A DNA stretch of 64,000 bases from Porpolomopsis calyptriformis (lineage: Eukaryota > Basidiomycota > Agaricomycetes > Agaricales > Hygrophoraceae): NCBI GenBank assembly GCA_951640195.1, contig OX621165.1:806001-870000 (forward strand). The letters run 5' to 3'. The notes beneath the pieces were generated by a model. The model saw nothing but the letters and a program-made list of their open reading frames with translations. It did no database searches and had not been told where the DNA came from. Both the position numbers and the translations under genes were made by a program. Shown piece by piece: positions 58,001 through 64,000 of the stretch. How positions within the stretch are numbered: position 1 is the first letter of the stretch; each line of letters begins with the position of its first letter.

Positions 58001-61000
58001 CCCGGCCCGGTAAGTTTTCAGAAGTACATTGGCTTGGGTCATGTTACGAGTACTGGTTTTAGACTGTTGTTCAAGTCCCGTTGTTCGATACCTTGATGGA
58101 CATTCTACGGGTAACTCTTTTTCCAAATTTCTGAATGTAAAACTAAAGGGTGCTCAGGAAAACCGACTAGCCCAACTAGCCACTGTCGAACAACAAAGAG
58201 AGCTTATGAGGTACATGAGGGGTTTAAACGAGTGGCTTGAACGTGATGTCCACGATCGTCAGGCCTCACTCCGAGGTGTTACAGCGCGTGTAGATCAGCT
58301 AAGAAATGATCTTGGGCGACTTAGTATGGGGATGCGACCGCCAGGTGAATTCCCTTCTGTTTGTAAATTTGCCGACCTGTGTTCATGTTGTGAGCTAGGA
58401 GATGGCCAACCCGGCCAGACATTCGTTATTCCTCAGTTTCCGCCCCCAGCCGTGGGACCTGAGCCTGCCCGTCCTCCCCCCGGATTTCAACCATACCCTG
58501 ACCAATCAGGTGTTGTACCCCCTGTCATCCCTTTCCCTGTGCCCGAAAGGAGAGATAGAACACCTAGTCCACCTTTTTCGCCTGTTATTCCCGGCCTCGT
58601 GGGTCTGGGACGAGCCGGAGGAACGCCAGCAGTTGTGCCCGGTCCCATTCCTTATGCACCACCTCCCGAACCTCGCCGCGACCGAGAATCCGAAATTTAT
58701 ATCCCCTCAGAATCCTCCGAAAGTCCAAGACGCTTTGCCCAGAGACCTCGTCGAGACGGTGAAGTAAGCATTGTACCCATGCCAGCGACCTCGGAGACTA
58801 GTACCAGTGGGACTCGTACCCCCGAACACGAACATATCCCCGGCATTCCCTTAGTCGTACCTGATGTATCGAGACCCTCCCGTTCTAGAACTTCATCGGC
58901 TAGAATCCCTACCGGTCCTGCGTTTGCCGATGTACCAGGTCCTATGGATGGTGTCCCAGGACCCCCAGGCGTCCAACCAACCTATGTCATCCAGCAACCT
59001 CCGCAACAAGGCCCCATGGTACCAGTGCCTGCACCTGGACTGATGCCCGTGGGAGGCTTCCAGCCCCTCCCCGGGGTGGCACCTACTATCCAACCTCAAG
59101 TCATTGAGGTCCGCACGCATCCATCCCGAGGGCGTACGCCATCCAGTGAAAGAGATCGGGGCCACCGGTCGCCGCCCAGGGGAAGAGACCGCTCACGGAT
59201 TAGGCGCAGACGCCGATCACCTTCGCCCAGTTCAGAGGGGGACGGATCCCCGCGCCGACATTCACCGCGACGGCGTAGACGTCGCTCCTATTCGCCTTCT
59301 TATCGTTCTTACTCTTATTCTCCTGGTCGTCCAGTCCCCTTCCTACCGTCATATGGTCCTGGCTTAGGCCATGGTTTTGGTTTTCCACATGGTCTTCGTC
59401 GATCTCCTGTGATGGTTGTTGGTGGCTCCCGCACTCCTTCTTCCGGGAGACGCTCTCCAATCATTCATTACCCACCCCCAGCCCCAGCCCCGCCAGTAAT
59501 CATTGCCCCCGACGGCGGGAGACGTTCAAGAGACCGCTCTCCTGTGTTTATGGCACATGATCCCACTATGTTGCCTTCACGTTATTCCCCTGAAGGTCGC
59601 CGCACCCCTCCAATAATTCTGCAGCCAACGGACCTCGGACACATCCCACATGCTCCATCGGGTCGAACACTTACCCGAATCCCACCAACCGAACATGAAC
59701 CTGCCTATGAGTATTCTCGACCATCTCCCCCGCCGCATGTCCGTCGCTCTCGTTCCTCACCCCCCCCTATGCAACCAACCGCAGTCGGTTATCCTGAAAC
59801 CCGTAGGCGTTACTCCCCGCGCCGTCCTCGTTCCCACAGCCCGGACTATAGTCGATCCCCCCCTGATGATAGGTACCGTCGTCGATGGCGCAGTCCATCT
59901 CCTTATGAGAGATATCCTTACGATAGACGTAGACCGTTGCCCTCACGGTATCGGTATCGCCCCCGCTCCTTTAGTACTCCTTCCTCCGGAGAAGGACATT
60001 ATTCCCCTAGGTTCCGCTACGGTCCTCGCACATATGCTTCATCCTTGCGTGGTCCCGAAGATGAACGTGATGAAGGTGTTCCCCATCACATCGTAACCGT
60101 TCCTTCACACCGTACACGACTACCTCCTCGTTCTTCGCCACCGCCATCCGAAGACGATCATGACATAGGCAGTCCGCGCATCGTGACAGTTCCTTCACGC
60201 CGTACACGACTACCCCCTCGTTCTCCGCCACCGCCGTCCGAAGACGAGCACGACATGGGCAGTCCGCGCATCGTAGCAGTTCCTTCACGCCGTCCACCCC
60301 GAAGACACACAGGCCCTCCAACAGTAATTCGTCCCAGTTCTCGAGGCAGTCAAGAATCTACCCCTCCAACGTTCATCACTTTGGGTCGAGATGGGCGAGG
60401 TCCTGGGGCTCTTTCGACGTATGAACCAGAGGAGGATCTCTCTCGCGCTTCCTCTCCTCCACGTGGTAAGTGTTAAATAGTCCAACCGTGGTTTAAAATC
60501 ATCGTTTTAACCTCTCTATTCAGCTTATCATCCTGCGTATAGGCCCCCGCCCCGATCAACGATGGAGCATGACGAAGGGGCGACCCCAAGGCCCCGTGTG
60601 CCTAGCGAACTTCCCCAGATTACACCAGCCCCAACTACCCGTGAAGAAGACACAAGACGTCCCACAGTACATCCTTCCACAGAGGATAGGGAAGCCTCAA
60701 GGCGATCGCCTAGTATTGTCAGGAGTATTGTCCACCGCGTTCCTCCTCCTCGCAGCGCAGAGGGACCAGATTTGCGTTATGGCGATGCTGAACGAGATCG
60801 AGATGATCGATTCCGTGAAGTAGAGGGAAGATTAATTCAATCTGTACAAACCGCTGCCGAGGCTGAAGATCAACGAGAAGGTGAATTCCGTCGCAACGAG
60901 GAGGAAAGGAATCGCTTGTTTTTGGAGCACGAGGACAGAAGAGACGACGAATCACGCCAGCGACGTGACCAAATTTGGCATGAATTAGAGGGTCGCTTGG

Positions 61001-62604
61001 CTGGTCCCATACCAGCTCCTCGACCATTGGAGAGCCAAGTCGACAGGGAGTCGGCAAGTTATGATGCCGCATCGCGATACGCTACTGATATTCAGGAGAT
61101 TGTTCAACGTGAAAGGGAAGAATCGGCTCGGGAAAGGGAAGCAGAAGCAGCGGAACGTGAACGAATACGGGCGGAGATGGAGGCGGAACGTACCCGGATA
61201 GCAGAAGAAAGAGAGGCGAGAATCCAAGCTCTAGAGACGGAATTGGCGGAAGTCAAAGCCGAGCTGGAGAATGAAAGGCAGCAGCGGATCACCGAGGAAG
61301 CTGAGACGAGGGAAAGGGAGAGACAAGAGACATTGGAAAGAGATGAAGCTGTGAGGAATCAGCTGGGGGATATCACTAATTTGATTCAAGATCAACGAGA
61401 TGTTTGCGCCAGGACAAAAGAACTCATGGACGAGAGATGGGCGGAGAAACAAAATAGAAGAGAGGACAAAGACTCTAAATTAGCTGAAATCCGCGAAATG
61501 GTGTCCAGGATTATCCAGGATCGTGAGGCGGACCAACTCAGAGCCGAAGAAGATCGTGCAGCTGCTGAAGCTCGACCCGGTTCGTTTTTTTTGATTATCT
61601 TGCGTTGTCATTTATCCACCTCGAAATAGGGATCGAGAAGGTCTTGGAAGAGCTGCAGAGACAGAACACGGAGCAAAGAGAACATCTCAATGCTCTTTCT
61701 GAGAGTAATTATTCAAATTTTGTTGTATTACATTCTCCCTCACATTTTCATTGCTAGCCTGGAGAGCGGATTGCGCCCGACAACACCAAGAGAACCTTGA
61801 AGCTGTCAGATCTACTGCTCAAGAACAGGTGCCCTTCAATGTTCAAGGAGTAAGAGTTCAACTAATTTAATGCATTCTATGCGGCTCGACTGATGCACTT
61901 AATCCCTAGTATCTGAATGACTTTAGTAAGTCATTAGCATCCGAGGTCAAAATGTTGCTCGGCGAAGTTGGCAAGTTGCGTGAAGAGAGGCGCGCAATAC
62001 AATAGTTCGTGCTTCCGTTCCTCCTAGCTGTAGGGCTATACTGACTAGGTGGACTGTAACGCAGCGAGCTTGGTTACCTGTTGTGCCTCAAGGCTAAAAT
62101 CGGTCCGGGTGGTGAATTCGAGCCCGACTGGTCAGTTGGACACTTTCCTATGTCTAATTCCGTTCTAAAGTTTGTTATGTACATCAGGCGACCCCCTGGT
62201 GCTCCGGGTGGCCCACCTGCTGACGCCCCACCTCCAGAACCCCCTATGCCACCCGAGGAACCACCACCGGCCAAGCCAGGTTGGCGTACGGTACATCAAC
62301 GTCCGCCTCGCAGACAAAAGCTTAAGAAGGAGCCACCCCAACCAGCCCCTCCTGGTCCTGGCCCAGCACCTGGACCTGGACCTGGACCCGACCCAAGACG
62401 ACAGGTGTCTTCATGGGCGACTTGGCAACGTGAGTCTTTCACGCAGAATTGTTTAACATCCGAATCTGATATCTTGCGCACTACTCAGCCGACCCTGCGC
62501 TTGCTCTGACCCCCCCGTCTATTGAACCCACGCTGCTCGTTCCGGACAGAGGGAGTCCTGGGCTGTTTGGTCCAAGGTCGCCGCGTGATTCACATGGTCG
62601 ATGA
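52084..62604 (+). CDS. Giant PH-like domain / disordered / coiled-coil protein, 3216 aa
   Basis: Seventeen exons, all in consistent phase: 52084-52174, 52230-53533, 53586-53950, 54009-56220, 56271-57710, 57759-57851, 57908-58009, 58063-58110, 58158-58344, 58399-60465, 60524-61579, 61630-61704, 61758-61849, 61910-62004, 62065-62130, 62188-62429, 62489-62604. Order: Ser-rich start; a PH-like domain at ~465-590 (LLWYLNVHASPPYRWQRCQA, LLSWIAPGGGRGIVSLDLLN, LLYGDGVEMVAAESLLERQR); ~700 residues of Ser/Thr/acidic disorder; a Pro-rich part with short helices (EGLLQRILDQSQ); an Arg/Ser-rich part (~2150-2620); a long coiled coil (~2720-2980, with RIAEEREARIQALETELAEV); and a Pro/Gly tail. Probably a cortical or cytoskeletal scaffold; function unknown. 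It is possible, but less likely, that two genes are joined here. Confidence 0.7.
60091..60294 (+). repeat. 90-base coding repeat in the giant protein
   Basis: Two full copies and one partial copy of a 30-residue unit (IVTVPSRRTRLPPRSPPPPS plus SEDEHDMGSPR) begin at about 60091, 60181 and 60271 with high DNA identity. Confidence 0.75.
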
Positions 62605-62842
62605 ACGGAAACATCTTCGATATTATTTATGCACATGTATGCTTCATTTTCTGACTATGTTAGTGAAAACGGTAGATATATGCCTATTGGCCGGAAGGCA
62701 GCATTTGTCCTATGAGGATTCTTTACGTTGTAAACCATAATATACTCGCACCGGCGACAACAAATGCTTTTTGATGGAATAAGTTCATTCATGCTGCAGG
62801 AAAAGTGTGAAGCGTGACGATCTGTGATCAAGGACTAGTTAA

Positions 62843-63193
62843 TCAGACTACACTTGCCATTATTATCGCAGTTGCATAGCTGCAGTTCTGATCCTTGCAC
62901 TCGCTCGAATAACATTCCTCAGTTAGTTTGAAACGAGTACTATAATCCAACGATTGCGTCGTGACCGCAGACATACCACGGTAAGTCAAGACCTCTGGTG
63001 CACCGGCCTTGAGGAACACGTCGTGGACCGCTTGACCGAAAGCGTATGCAGTCAACATGTCGTCCAACTTTCGAACCATCACCTTGCTACGGGCAAGAGT
63101 CCATTTGTGAACCCCTTCTCGTCGATGGCAAATCTGCATGGCTACCACTGATCTCTTGCCCCGCCAACTTCCCTCCAGAAGTGGTATGTACAT
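62843..63193 (-). CDS. Hypothetical Cys-containing frame antisense to TRM44 start
   Basis: A 116-codon frame (M at 63193) whose second half looks coding in codon use (DDMLTAYAFGQAVHDVFLKA, LTEECYSSECKDQNCSYATA). Its first ~50 codons lie antisense to the first exon of TRM44. If real, it probably starts at an internal Met near 63058 or is the last exon of a gene whose 5' part I cannot see. Not recognised; it may also be a shadow. Confidence 0.25.
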   Translation of the reverse strand: MYIPLLEGSWRGKRSVVAMQICHRREGVHKWTLARSKVMVRKLDDMLTAYAFGQAVHDVFLKAGAPEVLTYRGMSAVTTQSLDYSTRFKLTEECYSSECKDQNCSYATAIIMASVV

Positions 63194-64000
63194 CTCTCGC
63201 TGAGTCGATCAAGTTCACCCAACCATCTCCAGTTCGAGATAGCCATCTCCCAGCTCATCCATCACCCAGAGTACAACTCAACTCTCATCCTACGATCAGA
63301 AACGCTTTCCGAATCCGAATCCCACTTTCCACACATTGTACCGAAATTCGTTGGATTATGGCCCATCCTGGTGATCCATCGCAAGTTGTTACCTCGAAGG
63401 CCCAGTCGCGACGCTAGCTTGGAACAATTTTGTACACTCTATTCCACTAGATCTTCCAGTACCGACCACACCACTACTACCAGCATCCCCTCCACACTTG
63501 TCCTTACTCCAGTCCTACCCAACGACTCGTCCCCACTTCCTTATTACCATCCGCCTGTCTCGCACCTTGGCGTCCGCTACGTACAGCCATCTGAGCAGCC
63601 ACCGATCCTGCGAATCGATCTCGTTCCCCTCCCAAACACACCCATTGGGCTAACCTCGAGATTGTACCGGACATGTCTTGCTTTACTAGATGCTTTGCAC
63701 AGATATGGCTGGGGCGCGATGAGAAACTACACGAAACGGGTTTTGCATGATCATCTTGTCTCCCGCGAGAGTTATCAAGACCTCTGTCTCGCCATGCGTG
63801 AACGTCATGGCCATCTTGTGGATCGATGGCCGAAAGTCACGGACCCATTGAAATATGTTTTTGAGGTCGGCCTTTTTTTTTCTACCATCGCATAATTCAA
63901 TCTCATGTATCATTCTCTTTCAGGATATCAGGATAGCTACGTTTTTGATGTTATTATGGAAAGATTCTTTTTCCTCCCCGACGGAAGACACTAGTGCCGC
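63046..64000 (+). CDS. TRM44: tRNA (uracil-O2-)-methyltransferase, 5' part
   Basis: Partial: exons 63046-63183, 63233-63865 and 63924 to the window edge (>64000). The protein runs AWLPLISCPANFPPEV, then FEIAISQLIHHPEYNSTLIL and IVPKFVGLWPILVIHRKLLP. After a Ser/Thr-rich insert come YYHPPVSHLGVRYV, SYQDLCLAMRERHGHLVDRW and DPLKYVFEDIRIATFLMLLW. The block of Y..L..KMR..H....V..WPK.TDP.K.VFEDI.IA.FL..LW is characteristic of Trm44, which makes 2'-O-methyluridine at position 44 of tRNA-Ser in the cytosol. The SAM-binding catalytic part is beyond the window. The start at 63046 is the first ATG in frame. Confidence 0.8.

Overview
The window is nuclear DNA of a filamentous basidiomycete (Agaricomycetes). 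The evidence is the dense set of genes with very short introns (about 40-80 nt, GT/GC...AG, CTAAT/CTGAC-like branch points), fungal gene families (COMPASS SET1, RSC7, QCR8, HCS1, TRM44) and basidiomycete-type low-complexity Ser/Pro proteins. Two secreted repeat proteins end in ...LDELD, which recalls the C-terminal DELD motif reported for small secreted proteins of Serendipita (Piriformospora) indica. I therefore suspect a Sebacinales/Serendipita-like fungus, but this is inference. Exon boundaries were worked out by hand from splice sites, reading phase and family conservation; every multi-exon model given closes in frame.

Layout. 1-19 kb: a Ser-rich two-TM protein; SET1 histone H3K4 methyltransferase (-); a Pro-rich protein (-); an alpha/beta hydrolase; a single-TM Ser/Pro-rich protein; a RING protein (-) interrupted by a 200-N gap; a triose-phosphate/sugar-phosphate translocator-like carrier. 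19-30 kb is the accessory part. It holds two adjacent paralogous secreted polyproteins, one carrying five copies of a cationic amphipathic peptide and one carrying five Pro-rich units plus one amphipathic peptide, then QCR8 (-), an esterase-fold protein without its catalytic Ser, an F-box protein (-) and an NB-ARC/TPR NLR-like protein. 30-46 kb: an Rrn9-like protein (-), RPL41, a ~0.9 kb TIR transposon abutting and truncating RSC7 (-), a basidiomycete orphan, a P-loop ATPase, RBX1 (-), tubulin cofactor C and KGD1 (-). 46-64 kb: HCS1 helicase with a foldback element in one intron, an S9 peptidase with a non-canonical splice donor, a 3216-residue PH/coiled-coil protein in 17 exons, and the 5' part of TRM44, cut by the window end.

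Most genes are housekeeping and unlinked in function. The candidate for an undescribed system is the pair at 19.2-22.5 kb. Both genes share a signal peptide, acidic spacers ending AR|EP, a phase-2 intron just after the signal sequence, a last intron before the C-terminal DELD tail, and conserved 5' flanks. They look like multi-copy precursors of secreted antimicrobial-like or effector-like peptides, built in a way comparable to apidaecin or alpha-factor precursors. Activity and processing are inference only.
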